Positions 1 through 7,141 are shown, counted from the stretch's first letter. The stretch: DNA of 9,447 nt from Ruminococcaceae bacterium UBA1865 (GCA_002338255.1 DDHX01000051.1:5798-15244); one strand, 5' to 3'. Numbers and translations are program-made. Notes: a model not told the origin generated them from the sequence alone.

Positions 1-1148
1 GCGATGGAAGCGGACGCCCCAGCGACTTTAAAGAACGTATCCAACGTTATTATCTGGGAAAGAAAAGGGTACTTGTAACAGAGGAAACTACTCCCGACAC
101 GTATTTAACAGGCGGGAATCCCATTGGACAGCCCGCCTATGTGGACATTATTCTGTCAATCGACAAACTGAGCAGCTGTGGGGTTGCGTCCGTCATTTCG
201 TTATCTTGCCCATTTCTGCTAAGCCACCTGTTGGACAGCACCATACGCAATCAGCTTATCGTCGTCGACGATGATGGCAGCCTGTTGAATTTTTATGAAT
301 ATATTGAGAAAGAATATAAGCTCATCAAAAGAGGAACTCCCAAGGCGTTCCTCAGTATCCGCAATGACCGCTCCAACATCAGTAATTACGAACTGTCTTC
401 CTTACTGTTTACCGAAACGATTTACGGCCAGGATGAAGGGATGGGACGAGTGATTGACAGCGATATTACTGCAATCGTAGAAGATGCTCACGGAATGGCT
501 CAGTATGAATATGCGCACGGATATGCTTATTCCAATATTTTTATACAGATATCCAATTCATTCCCCTTTGAAGTGGAAAACAGAATTTCCTGTGAATCCA
601 TTTCTTTATTTTACATAGAATTGTTAATGTTCGAAGAGTCCGCTATTGTAATGACAAATGAGCGAATTGTAGAATTCCTGTCTTCCATGGCTGAACACAA
701 CCCGAATAAAATATTATCCCAAACAAATCAAATTCTAACAGACTATTCAAAGACAATCGAATTTTGGGATATCGAAGTAAATTATCCATCTTCTAAAAAA
801 TCTCTCGCTATGCTGAGAAACGCCTTTCGGATTGACGAACAGCTCCGTCGCCTCGCAAGAAATCAGGAACAGCTGCAAAGAGTATTTAACACCCAGCGCG
901 ATTTATTGGACAGATTAGACTCTTCAAGTCTCAACTACATATTATTATTTTTTACATTACTGCAGGTCTTGGCACTGCTCGTTCCAAGCATTTTTTCGAC
1001 AGACGGAATATTCTCCCCCTATAAAATTTTATCTTATCTATTTTTAATTGTGGCTTTAGCAGCGTATGTAAAGTTGAAAAATATAATTCTTTCGCGAAGT
1101 GTTATCACTGACCGTCACACAAATAAACGCAAGAAGCGCAAAAAATAA
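1..1148 (+). CDS. Partial membrane protein of unknown function (5' end outside window)
   Basis: The reading frame is open from base 3, so the gene starts upstream of the window. A GTG at 141 could be taken as a start, but in-frame coding-like sequence continues before it for 46 codons. The visible part is 381 residues. Most of it is a soluble mixed alpha/beta region without a motif I recognise. It is followed by a charged, Gln/Arg/Leu-rich helix that looks like a coiled coil (about residues 279-309 of the visible part). Two hydrophobic segments come next (about 310-331 and 340-356), and the protein ends in a very basic tail of Lys and Arg. A soluble domain, a long helix and two C-terminal membrane helices resemble the layout of CorA-like proteins. 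However, no GxN signature is present between the helices, so this is only a topological likeness. Function unknown. It ends 36 bases before a two-way terminator. Confidence 0.8.
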   Translation, partial: DGSGRPSDFKERIQRYYLGKKRVLVTEETTPDTYLTGGNPIGQPAYVDIILSIDKLSSCGVASVISLSCPFLLSHLLDSTIRNQLIVVDDDGSLLNFYEYIEKEYKLIKRGTPKAFLSIRNDRSNISNYELSSLLFTETIYGQDEGMGRVIDSDITAIVEDAHGMAQYEYAHGYAYSNIFIQISNSFPFEVENRISCESISLFYIELLMFEESAIVMTNERIVEFLSSMAEHNPNKILSQTNQILTDYSKTIEFWDIEVNYPSSKKSLAMLRNAFRIDEQLRRLARNQEQLQRVFNTQRDLLDRLDSSSLNYILLFFTLLQVLALLVPSIFSTDGIFSPYKILSYLFLIVALAAYVKLKNIILSRSVITDRHTNKRKKRKK

Positions 1149-1184
1149 TTACAGCTCTCCCCTATTGGAATTTTCAATAAAGAA

Positions 1185-1229
1185 AGACCCGAAGAAGCGT
1201 TTGGTAACGCCAATTCGGGTCTGATTTTT
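1185..1229. terminator. Bidirectional rho-independent terminator between convergent genes
   Basis: A perfect 9-bp inverted repeat (AGACCCGAA at 1185-1193, TTCGGGTCT at 1214-1222) encloses a second 5-bp stem (GCGTT 1197-1201, AACGC 1206-1210) with a four-base loop. On the plus strand it is followed by GATTTTTG. On the minus strand it is followed by a T-rich stretch (TTTCTTTATT). It sits between the convergent ends of the partial membrane gene and lon and can serve both. Confidence 0.85.
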
Positions 1230-1266
1230 GTGATTCTTCTTTTACGGGGTACTTCGCGTATTCAAA

Positions 1267-3618
1267 TTACTCTTGGTGCTCATTTAACATCGTAAAAAAT
1301 TTAGGCTGAGCCAGAACTTGGTGGATCTTAGGCAATGCAATCCCTAATGCCTCTTGCAAAACATCTTCGATGGTTGTCACCGGTACAATCTGAATTTTCT
1401 CTTTCACTTCCGACGAAACATCCTTTAGATCTGCTACATTATCTTCCGGGATCAAAACTTTTGTGATACCCGCACGTTCCGCAGCTAACAATTTTTCTTT
1501 CAGTCCACCAATCGGAAGAACTGCACCCCTCAGTGTGATCTCGCCTGTCATTGCGAGTTTCGGATTCACCTTAATATTGGTAATCAAAGATGCAAGAGCC
1601 GTAAAGAGCGTAACTCCCGCCGAAGGGCCATCCTTTGGGACAGCACCGGACGGTACATGGATATGTATATCTTTTTCTTTGAACTGAATGGCATTTACCG
1701 GCAGACGAGACTTTAAAAGGCTTAAAGAGATCCTTGCGGATTCCTTCATAACATCCCCCAACTGACCGGTTAATATAATCTGATCGTTTCCGGGAATTTC
1801 AGTGGCCTCAATGAATAAGATTTCACCGCCAACCGGGGTCCATGCCAACCCTGTAACAACCCCGGGAGGGTTCATTTCCTGTGCCATGTCGTGTCTTGAC
1901 ATCCGTCTGCCGAGGATTTCCTCCAGTGCATCTGCTTCGACAACATATGGCTTTTCAGCGGTTCCCAAAACAATCTTTTCCGCCGCATTGCGCGCAATGG
2001 CATCCAGCTGCTTTTTCAGTCCCCTGACGCCGGCCTCCATTGTATAATCTGAAATAATTTTCTGTAATGCTTCATCACTGATCTGAACATCAGCTTCTGT
2101 TAACCCATGTTCATCAAGGGCTTCCTTAATCAAATGATTCTTACCAATGTGAAACTTTTCATTTGTAGTATAACTTGAAAGCTCGATGATTTCCATACGA
2201 TCTAACAAAGGTCTTGGAATACTCTCAAGCGAGTTTGCCGTTGCAATAAAAAGTACGTTGGACAAATCGTAAGGCAAATCCAAATAATGATCCGTAAAGG
2301 TATTGTTTTGCTCGGGGTCCAAGACTTCAAGCAATGCGCTCGCCGGGTCACCGTTATATCCGGTCATCAATTTATCCACTTCATCCAAAACCAAAACAGG
2401 ATTCATTGTCCCTGCTTTTTTGATGCTTTGGATGATACGTCCGGGCATTGCGCCGATGTAAGTTCTGCGGTGCCCTCGGATTTCAGCCTCATCACGGATT
2501 CCGCCTAAGCTGAGTCGAATGTATTTTCGGCCTAATGCTTCCGCAATGCTTTTGCCAAGACTTGTTTTGCCGGTTCCTGGAGGGCCGACAAGCAAAAGGA
2601 TGGAACCCTGTTGCTCTTTTTTCAGCTGCATGACTGCAAGGTGCTGTATGATGCGATCCTTCACTTTTTCCAAACCATAATGCTGCTGATCAAGAATACG
2701 ACGAGCTTCGGCAATATTGACGAGTTTTTCCGCTTTCATCTCCCAGGGGAGTTCCACAATAAGATCCAAATAGTTTTGAATCACATTGTAGTCCGGACTT
2801 GCAGGGCTCTGACTTTCCAACTTGCTTAACTCTTCCAGCGCAGCCGTTTGAATTTCTTCAGGCATATGCGCATTTTCAATACGGGTTTTATAATCTTTAC
2901 CCTTTTTGGCTGAGGCAGGTTTCTCTTCATCAAGTTCTTCCTGTATTGCCTTGAGTTGTTCCCTCAAAACTGCTTCACGGTAGTTTTTATTGGCTCTCTC
3001 GGAAAAGCGTTCCGTCATTTCGATTTGAAGCTGAATGGACTCTTTGTAATGCAGAAAATAATCGATGAAAGTCAAGCCGCGCTCTTTTAAAGAAGCAGTT
3101 TCCATCAAAGTATTTTTTTCTTCATTTGAGAAAGGAGTGAACTGGCAGATATAACCAATTAAAACATTAAGATCCTTTATGTCATCAATTGCTTTAACGA
3201 TGCCTTCTGAATTTTTGAAGTTCATTCCAATTTGGTGAGAGATGTCCTGAATATAGGTCATCATTTCTTTTTGGCTATTTTCGTTAAGGTCAATAACTTC
3301 AGGGATTAATTCAGTTTTGCCAGTAATGATGTCTTCCCCAATGATAATATCGGATACTGCCACGCGATTCAAAACTTTTGCCTGAATACGGTTTCCTTTT
3401 TCGTCGGAATTCACTTCCAGCAGTTCCAATGTAACGCCTACTTTGTGAAAATCCTCTGCCTTAACCTCATGTCTGCCGCGATGCTGCTTTAATGGCAAAG
3501 CAACTATTTCTTGATCGTTATGGCGAATAGCAGTCAATTCCTCTTCACTTAAATGTCCTGTTCTAAACGGATAAGTCATTTGCGGTAATAAGACTAAATC
3601 TTCAATTGGTATTATCAT
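1267..3618 (-). CDS. lon: ATP-dependent serine protease Lon (LonA type)
   Basis: Cytoplasmic AAA+ protease that unfolds and degrades damaged and short-lived regulatory proteins. At 783 residues it is almost exactly the length of E. coli Lon (784). Order: N-terminal substrate-recognition domain (about 1-200), charged helical linker (about 200-260), AAA+ module (about 300-490), helical lid (about 490-580), and C-terminal Ser-Lys protease domain. Visible motifs: Walker A GPPGTGKT at 345-352, Walker B with Asp412-Glu413, sensor-1 Asn462, and Arg474 as likely arginine finger. The catalytic dyad is Ser666 (in PKDGPSAG) and Lys709 (in GGLKEKL). All essential residues are present, so it should be active. 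The ATG is preceded by AAAGGAT at 3626-3632, seven bases away. The first residues lack the common N-terminal LFP..PL signature and read LVLLPQMTYPF instead. It lies downstream of a TetR gene, with a palindromic operator 20 bases before its start. Confidence 0.97.
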   Translation of the reverse strand: MIIPIEDLVLLPQMTYPFRTGHLSEEELTAIRHNDQEIVALPLKQHRGRHEVKAEDFHKVGVTLELLEVNSDEKGNRIQAKVLNRVAVSDIIIGEDIITGKTELIPEVIDLNENSQKEMMTYIQDISHQIGMNFKNSEGIVKAIDDIKDLNVLIGYICQFTPFSNEEKNTLMETASLKERGLTFIDYFLHYKESIQLQIEMTERFSERANKNYREAVLREQLKAIQEELDEEKPASAKKGKDYKTRIENAHMPEEIQTAALEELSKLESQSPASPDYNVIQNYLDLIVELPWEMKAEKLVNIAEARRILDQQHYGLEKVKDRIIQHLAVMQLKKEQQGSILLLVGPPGTGKTSLGKSIAEALGRKYIRLSLGGIRDEAEIRGHRRTYIGAMPGRIIQSIKKAGTMNPVLVLDEVDKLMTGYNGDPASALLEVLDPEQNNTFTDHYLDLPYDLSNVLFIATANSLESIPRPLLDRMEIIELSSYTTNEKFHIGKNHLIKEALDEHGLTEADVQISDEALQKIISDYTMEAGVRGLKKQLDAIARNAAEKIVLGTAEKPYVVEADALEEILGRRMSRHDMAQEMNPPGVVTGLAWTPVGGEILFIEATEIPGNDQIILTGQLGDVMKESARISLSLLKSRLPVNAIQFKEKDIHIHVPSGAVPKDGPSAGVTLFTALASLITNIKVNPKLAMTGEITLRGAVLPIGGLKEKLLAAERAGITKVLIPEDNVADLKDVSSEVKEKIQIVPVTTIEDVLQEALGIALPKIHQVLAQPKFFTMLNEHQE

Positions 3619-3638
3619 ATCAACTATCCTTTCGGTTA

Positions 3639-3656
3639 TAAATGAATATTCATTTA
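3639..3656. promoter_or_regulatory. Palindromic operator in front of lon (probable TetR site)
   Basis: TAAATGAATATTCATTTA is a perfect 18-bp palindrome ending 20 bases before the lon ATG, next to its ribosome binding site. A near copy matching 15 of 18 positions sits inside the tetR promoter at 4353-4370. Perfect dyads of this size are typical TetR-family operators. That this repressor binds here is inferred from the shared sequence. I could not identify a convincing -35/-10 pair for lon, but a bound dimer here would cover the start region of any lon transcript. Confidence 0.7.
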
Positions 3657-3672
3657 ATTATTTTATAATAAA

Positions 3673-3696
3673 TAAGCGAGATTTTATACTCGCTTA
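3673..3696 (-). terminator. Hairpin downstream of tetR, probable weak terminator
   Basis: TAAGCGAG and CTCGCTTA form a perfect 8-bp stem with an 8-base A/T loop. In the minus direction it is followed by TTTATTATAAAA, which is T-rich but not a clean U-tract. It lies 40 bases past the tetR stop and before the lon operator, so it could separate or attenuate tetR-to-lon read-through. Confidence 0.5.
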
Positions 3697-3735
3697 AGGG
3701 TAAATAAACTTTTCGAAAAAAATCACCCAGATTTG

Positions 3736-4305
3736 TTAGAAATCTTTAATGAGTGCTTTCTGAATAATATAAATCAGCTCATCTAAACGCTCCGTTGCGA
3801 TGTCTTCGGAAGCACAGTTCTTAACTGCAATCGTTTTAACCGGGGAAAATAAAATGGCATATAAATTATCAATGTTATAATCATTTAAAATATGCCGATT
3901 CTTTAGGTCCATTAACAACTGATTTAAGTTTGCCGGGCCTTTCATAATGCCACAGCTGTTTTGAAGAACAGGGCAACCACTGTATTGCTCGATAAAGTGA
4001 AATATCTCTTTATTTTCAACAATAAAGTAGTAATACCTTCGAACTAAAACTGCGATGATTTCGTCCCCCGGCATATTCGGGCTTAAACACTGAAGCAAAT
4101 ATTGCATGGTGTCTTCCGCGTATTCGTAATATATATCACGAAGCATTGCATCTTTATTCTCATAATAAATATATACTGTAGCAGGCGACACACCCGCAGA
4201 TTTTGCTATTTTTGAAACAGATGCACCTTGAAAACCCTCTTCTAAAATCAGTTGCACCACAGCATTTTTAATACATCTTTGCTTTTCATCATCTTTTCTT
4301 CTCAT
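3736..4305 (-). CDS. TetR/AcrR-family transcriptional regulator, likely repressor of itself and lon
   Basis: This 189-residue protein has the usual TetR-family size and layout. An N-terminal three-helix DNA-binding domain (about 7-55) carries the helix-turn-helix at roughly 28-47, with the family hallmarks GASVSKIAKSAGVS and TVYIYYENKDAML. An all-helical C-terminal ligand and dimerisation domain follows. The C-terminal part contains several cysteines (73, 111, 118, 164), so thiol or metal sensing is conceivable but unproven. The ATG is preceded by AGGGGGG, five bases away. The promoter upstream has a perfect TTGACA -35 with an operator-like sequence filling the spacer, which points to autoregulation. 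The neighbouring downstream gene lon carries the same operator. The ligand is unknown. Confidence 0.92.
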   Translation of the reverse strand: MRRKDDEKQRCIKNAVVQLILEEGFQGASVSKIAKSAGVSPATVYIYYENKDAMLRDIYYEYAEDTMQYLLQCLSPNMPGDEIIAVLVRRYYYFIVENKEIFHFIEQYSGCPVLQNSCGIMKGPANLNQLLMDLKNRHILNDYNIDNLYAILFSPVKTIAVKNCASEDIATERLDELIYIIQKALIKDF

Positions 4306-4348
4306 ATGAACCCCCCTAATTTTCTGGATGAAACTGAGGATTAACTAT

Positions 4349-4377
4349 ATAATAAACGAACATTCACTTATTGTCAA
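4349..4377 (-). promoter_or_regulatory. tetR promoter (sigma-A type)
   Basis: On the minus strand TTGACA (4372-4377, perfect) is followed by a 17-base spacer and TATTAT (4349-4354, 5 of 6 matches). The start of transcription would fall near 4342, about 37 bases before the tetR ATG. The spacer is occupied by the putative operator. Confidence 0.75.
4353..4370. promoter_or_regulatory. Operator inside tetR promoter spacer
   Basis: TAAACGAACATTCACTTA matches the perfect palindrome before lon at 15 of 18 positions (the three differences are all T to C) and lies between the -35 and -10 boxes. Binding there would block RNA polymerase directly, the standard way TetR-type repressors limit their own synthesis. 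A much weaker match (11 of 18) at 4392-4409 may be chance. Confidence 0.7.
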
Positions 4378-4428
4378 GTGATTAAGCAAAATAAATAACC
4401 GTTCATCATTTTTTGTGCCAACAAATCG

Positions 4429-5466
4429 CTATAAAGTTTCCAACCATGAAATACCGCCGTTGTTTGTCGTATAAAGCCTTCCGCTTTCATCTAATCCAAA
4501 ACCGTTTTTGTTGTCTACAAAGCAGTATTTTTTCATCAGCAGATTGCTTATTCCGTCTATATACCAAGTAGTTCCCCCGTTATCTGAACTGTAAATATAC
4601 GGGTAGCGTACCTCGTCGTGACAGAAATACAATTCCATTTTTGCGTTTTGCCTATCTTTTCCATAAACCGCGGGTTGGTATGCATCTGCGTAGTATTCTT
4701 TATCATAAACCGATGATGCATATTTTTTGGGAAGAGGGATTGCAACAGCAGACCAGCTTTTCCCGCTGTTACCAGTCTTATACACTGAAATTTCTTTTTG
4801 GCTATGGTAGGTGCAGGTAATGTATCCAGTACCTGAATTAAAAAATGCCACTCCTGTTGTATAGCCATTGATTCCCGCCAGGTCTCCGGCTCCCTGCTCT
4901 GGATTCTCACTTTTTCCAATATAAGCCCAGTTGTTTCCTCCATCCGACGTTCTGTAAAGCGCTTTGTTCATCAGACCGGCAGCCGGAAGGCCACTGGTAA
5001 GAAGAAATCCATCAGACTGATTGATGAAACTTAGGGCCAGGCTCCCACCATAACCGGAATTAAAATCATCTACCTGCATTTTTATTGTATTTTTAGACCA
5101 ACTTTTTCCAGCATCCGTAGATTTTTGAATTTCAATTCCAGAAGCTGTATAGGAGGCAACATAGACTACGTTATCACTTATGACACACAATGCTGGTTCA
5201 TCTGAATAAGAAAAATGGCTGTTAATCTTGAGTGTGTCTGTCCAATTTGCTCCGCTGTCTACTGTTTTTAGTACATGAAAATTTTTAGTCATGGCATATC
5301 CGGAGCTTATCGTTGCCATATCAATGTGAATAAAAGGTTCCGGCTGCTTTATCCTTTTTATAGATTCAGTACCCGAAGTAGAAGCTTGGGTTGAACAACC
5401 GACCGCGGTCATCATTAATAATGACAATATAAAACATAATATTTTCTTCGTAGCAATTCCCCCCAT
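4429..5466 (-). CDS. Asp-box (BNR/sortilin-like) repeat lipoprotein, beta-propeller
   Basis: Predicted exported lipoprotein of about 345 residues. A hydrophobic signal (KKILCFILSLLMM) ends in a lipobox-like TAVGC, so Cys24 would be lipidated and the protein tethered to the outer face of the membrane. Six Asp-box motifs of the S/T-x-D/N-x-G-x-x-W type follow at about 68-75, 116-123, 173-180, 231-238, 294-301 and 334-341. They are spaced 40-63 residues apart, as in blades of a beta-propeller seen in BNR, sialidase-like and Ycf48-like proteins. No sialidase FRIP motif is apparent, so enzyme activity is not supported. A binding or scaffold role is more likely. The start is uncertain: the ATG at 5466 lacks an upstream ribosome site, and a GTG at 5505 is possible. 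The best placed Shine-Dalgarno (GGGGGG, 5459-5464) points instead to an ACG at 5451. Confidence 0.8.
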   Translation of the reverse strand: MGGIATKKILCFILSLLMMTAVGCSTQASTSGTESIKRIKQPEPFIHIDMATISSGYAMTKNFHVLKTVDSGANWTDTLKINSHFSYSDEPALCVISDNVVYVASYTASGIEIQKSTDAGKSWSKNTIKMQVDDFNSGYGGSLALSFINQSDGFLLTSGLPAAGLMNKALYRTSDGGNNWAYIGKSENPEQGAGDLAGINGYTTGVAFFNSGTGYITCTYHSQKEISVYKTGNSGKSWSAVAIPLPKKYASSVYDKEYYADAYQPAVYGKDRQNAKMELYFCHDEVRYPYIYSSDNGGTTWYIDGISNLLMKKYCFVDNKNGFGLDESGRLYTTNNGGISWLETL

Positions 5467-5556
5467 CAAACAGCAAAAAGCGCACCGGAAATCAACCCAG
5501 TGCACCCTAACTTTCCCTATTTAACTTTCTCCCGTTAGGAAACACATCAGCGAGTG

Positions 5557-5585
5557 ATTACATAATTCACATTTGAGTTTTGCAA
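5557..5585 (-). promoter_or_regulatory. Candidate promoter for the Asp-box lipoprotein gene
   Basis: Minus strand TTGCAA (5580-5585, 4 of 6), a 17-base spacer, and TGTAAT (5557-5562, 5 of 6). It lies between the xpt stop and the lipoprotein start, and I see no terminator after xpt. Moderate match only. Confidence 0.35.
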
Positions 5586-5612
5586 CCCTCCCTATGTTCC
5601 AAGAAGAGTTGC

Positions 5613-6185
5613 TTATTTCCGAAAACAGAGTGTACCATTCTCCATGCTATCAATAATGGCAAGGCTGCGCAAATCATATCCTGCAGCCCGGAGTTTGTCA
5701 CCACCGCCCTGAAACCCTTTCTCAATGACAATACCGATACCGGCAACTGTGGCGCCTGCTTGTTTGGTAATGTCTAAAAGACCGAGTTGCGCCTTTCCTG
5801 TAGCAAGAAAGTCATCTAAGATCAGTACTTGATCATTTTGAGTCAAAAATCGTTTTTCCAGCATCGCGGTGTATTCATTGCCGTGAGTATAACTCTTAAT
5901 TGTAGAAGTGTAGACGTCTCCGTCGATATTTTTACTCACTGCTTTTTTGGCAAAGACGACTGGAACATTGAAGTATTGTGCGGTGAGACAGGCAATTGCA
6001 ATGCCACTTGCTTCAATCGTAACAATTTTGGTGATTTTTTTTCCATCAAACAAGTGCTTGAATTCCCGCCCGATCTCATTTAACAGAGAAATATCAATCT
6101 GATGATTTAAAAAGCTGTCAACCTTAAGAATATTGCCTTCCTTGACCCTGCCATCCATACGAATTCGTTCTTTTAAAAGTTCCAT
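5613..6185 (-). CDS. xpt: Xanthine phosphoribosyltransferase
   Basis: Purine salvage enzyme that converts xanthine plus PRPP to XMP and pyrophosphate in the cytoplasm. At 190 residues it is close to B. subtilis Xpt (about 194). The start MELLKERIRMDGRV, the EASGIA loop (58-63), the PRPP-binding signature VLILDDFLATGKA (120-132) and the downstream EKGFQGGGDKL segment (155-165) are all typical of Xpt rather than Apt or Hpt. The ATG follows GAGGAAG (6190-6196) at a good distance. In Bacillus the gene is followed by the xanthine permease pbuX and preceded by a purine riboswitch. Neither is seen here, so it appears to be a single-gene unit. A candidate promoter lies at 6249-6277. Confidence 0.95.
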   Translation of the reverse strand: MELLKERIRMDGRVKEGNILKVDSFLNHQIDISLLNEIGREFKHLFDGKKITKIVTIEASGIAIACLTAQYFNVPVVFAKKAVSKNIDGDVYTSTIKSYTHGNEYTAMLEKRFLTQNDQVLILDDFLATGKAQLGLLDITKQAGATVAGIGIVIEKGFQGGGDKLRAAGYDLRSLAIIDSMENGTLCFRK

Positions 6186-6248
6186 TTTTCTTCCTCACTG
6201 AACATACCTGCAAACGCGATAGCTGAGAGATATGTATTGTTTTTTTTA

Positions 6249-6277
6249 ATTTTACTCGATTTCCGATTCAATCGCAA
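6249..6277 (-). promoter_or_regulatory. Candidate xpt promoter
   Basis: Minus strand TTGCGA (6272-6277, 4 of 6), a 17-base spacer and TAAAAT (6249-6254, 5 of 6). Transcription would begin near 6242 and leave a leader of roughly 55 bases, too short to hold a full purine riboswitch plus expression platform. Confidence 0.4.
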
Positions 6278-6329
6278 GTGTAATCTCAGCCACATATAAG
6301 ATTATTTCGTACTTATACCGTCTCAATTC

Positions 6330-6368
6330 AAAAAAAACCGGAAATCCATCATAAATATGGTTTCCCGG
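6330..6368 (-). terminator. Terminator after the Rieske-DUF2892 unit
   Basis: In the minus direction CCGGGAAACCAT pairs imperfectly with ATGGATTTCCGG (one small bulge or mismatch) and is followed by eight T residues (complement of 6330-6337). It lies just past the DUF2892 stop and upstream of the xpt promoter. The plus strand also shows a T-run after the hairpin, but no plus gene ends here. Confidence 0.8.
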
Positions 6369-6395
6369 ATTTTTTATCTGCTTTTATGCGCTTCA

Positions 6396-6590
6396 CTACT
6401 TATTCTTATTCGTGCTTATTCCAAACAGAGCATAAATCGGGCAAAAGTTCAGAAAAGCCGTCGCTAACGGGATTAGACCAATCAAGCCAAGCCAACGCCA
6501 ATTGTTCTGGATAATAAGAATGAAACTCAGCAGAACAATCCCTAAAACAATTCGAATCCATTTATCCGTATTACCTACATTTTTTTTCAT
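6396..6590 (-). CDS. Small DUF2892 (YgaP-type) membrane protein
   Basis: A 64-residue protein with two hydrophobic segments (about 12-28 and 33-48). The start MKKNVGNTDKWIRIVLG and the ending FCPIYALFGI are hallmarks of the DUF2892 family, the same membrane module found at the C-terminus of the YgaP rhodanese. Cys50 is in the conserved FCP motif. I chose the ATG at 6590 because AAAGGGG (6599-6605) lies eight bases before it. The in-frame ATG at 6608 lies on the far side of that site and has no obvious site of its own. It follows the Rieske gene by 76 bases with no terminator between them, so co-transcription is likely. Stand-alone DUF2892 proteins have no established biochemical role. Association with redox or sulfur genes is common. 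Confidence 0.88.
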   Translation of the reverse strand: MKKNVGNTDKWIRIVLGIVLLSFILIIQNNWRWLGLIGLIPLATAFLNFCPIYALFGISTNKNK

Positions 6591-6666
6591 TTTATTTTCC
6601 CCTTTCATTTTTATTTTCTACCACTGATTTCGGTTTCATACCAACAGAAATGATCTATTGGGTGTT

Positions 6667-6996
6667 TTATTCCATACCAATCAGAATATCAGTACCTTCG
6701 ATTTTAACAGGATAAGCCTTAGTATCATTGACTTTGAGATTTATGAAAACAATTTTGCCGTTTTTTACTACTTTCCCTGTCCTTACATCAAATACCGAAC
6801 CGTGCTTGGGGCAAGTAATCGTACCACCATCCAATTTTCCTTCATAGAGGGAGCCTCCCATATGCGGGCATTTATTATCGATCGCATAATAGGTTCCTTG
6901 GACATTTGTAAGCAATAACACCTTGTTATTAAGAGAAATTTTCTTTTTCTCGCCAGGTTTTACTTCATCTGTTTGTGCGACTTTTATATACTGCAT
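6667..6996 (-). CDS. Rieske [2Fe-2S] domain protein (ferredoxin-like)
   Basis: A 109-residue single-domain protein. The cluster ligands are clear: Cys43 and His45 in KCPHMGG, and Cys62 and His65 in TCPKHGSVFD, the CxH...CxxH pattern of Rieske proteins. The second loop followed by FDVRTGKV is typical of the soluble Rieske ferredoxins that serve oxygenases or nitrite reductases (NirD/BphF-like), not the membrane-anchored bc1 type. No signal peptide is seen, so it should be cytoplasmic. The start at 6996 is set by AAGGAGG seven bases upstream. A longer open frame back to 7209 runs through the promoter and the upstream gene's terminator and is not credible. No partner oxygenase or reductase is in the window. 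Its only apparent operon partner is the DUF2892 membrane protein. Physiological role unknown. Confidence 0.92.
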   Translation of the reverse strand: MQYIKVAQTDEVKPGEKKKISLNNKVLLLTNVQGTYYAIDNKCPHMGGSLYEGKLDGGTITCPKHGSVFDVRTGKVVKNGKIVFINLKVNDTKAYPVKIEGTDILIGME

Positions 6997-7021
6997 AATG
7001 CGCCTCCTTATCAATGAGTAA

Positions 7022-7030
7022 AGTATATCA
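7022..7030 (-). promoter_or_regulatory. Extended -10 promoter of the Rieske gene
   Basis: The minus strand reads TGATATACT: TATACT (5 of 6) with the upstream TG of an extended -10 element. The region 17 bases further upstream is A/T-rich with no good -35, which extended -10 promoters tolerate. It lies 26 bases before the Rieske ATG. Confidence 0.5.
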
Positions 7031-7107
7031 CAAAAATTTCCATTTTTATACAAATCTTCGTACAAATATTTTAAGCTTATGTGGCTTAAAATGCGGTAGG
7101 CTGTGAT

Positions 7108-7141
7108 AAAAAAACAAGCCCTCTGAACTAAATCAGCGGGC
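7108..7141 (-). terminator. Terminator after the GlsB-like gene
   Basis: In the minus direction GCCCGCTGA pairs with TCAGAGGGC (one mismatch, six-base loop) and is followed by TTGTTTTTTT. It lies 25 bases past the stop codon and separates this gene from the Rieske promoter. Confidence 0.85.

Noticed and set aside
1463..2829. Several plus-strand open frames of 70-80 codons inside lon
   Set aside because: They are antisense shadows of a well-supported, full-length lon and have no ribosome sites of their own that I could support.
4392..4409. Third copy of the TetR operator
   Set aside because: Only 11 of 18 positions match in an A/T-rich region and the dyad is poor, so chance is likely.
4557..4943. 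128-codon minus-strand frame inside the Asp-box gene
   Set aside because: Same strand but another frame within a clear repeat protein. Its residues show no family features and it has no start signal.
5586..5612. GCAAC/GTTGC hairpin after xpt as a terminator
   Set aside because: The stem is only five bases with a long loop, and no T-run follows on the minus strand.
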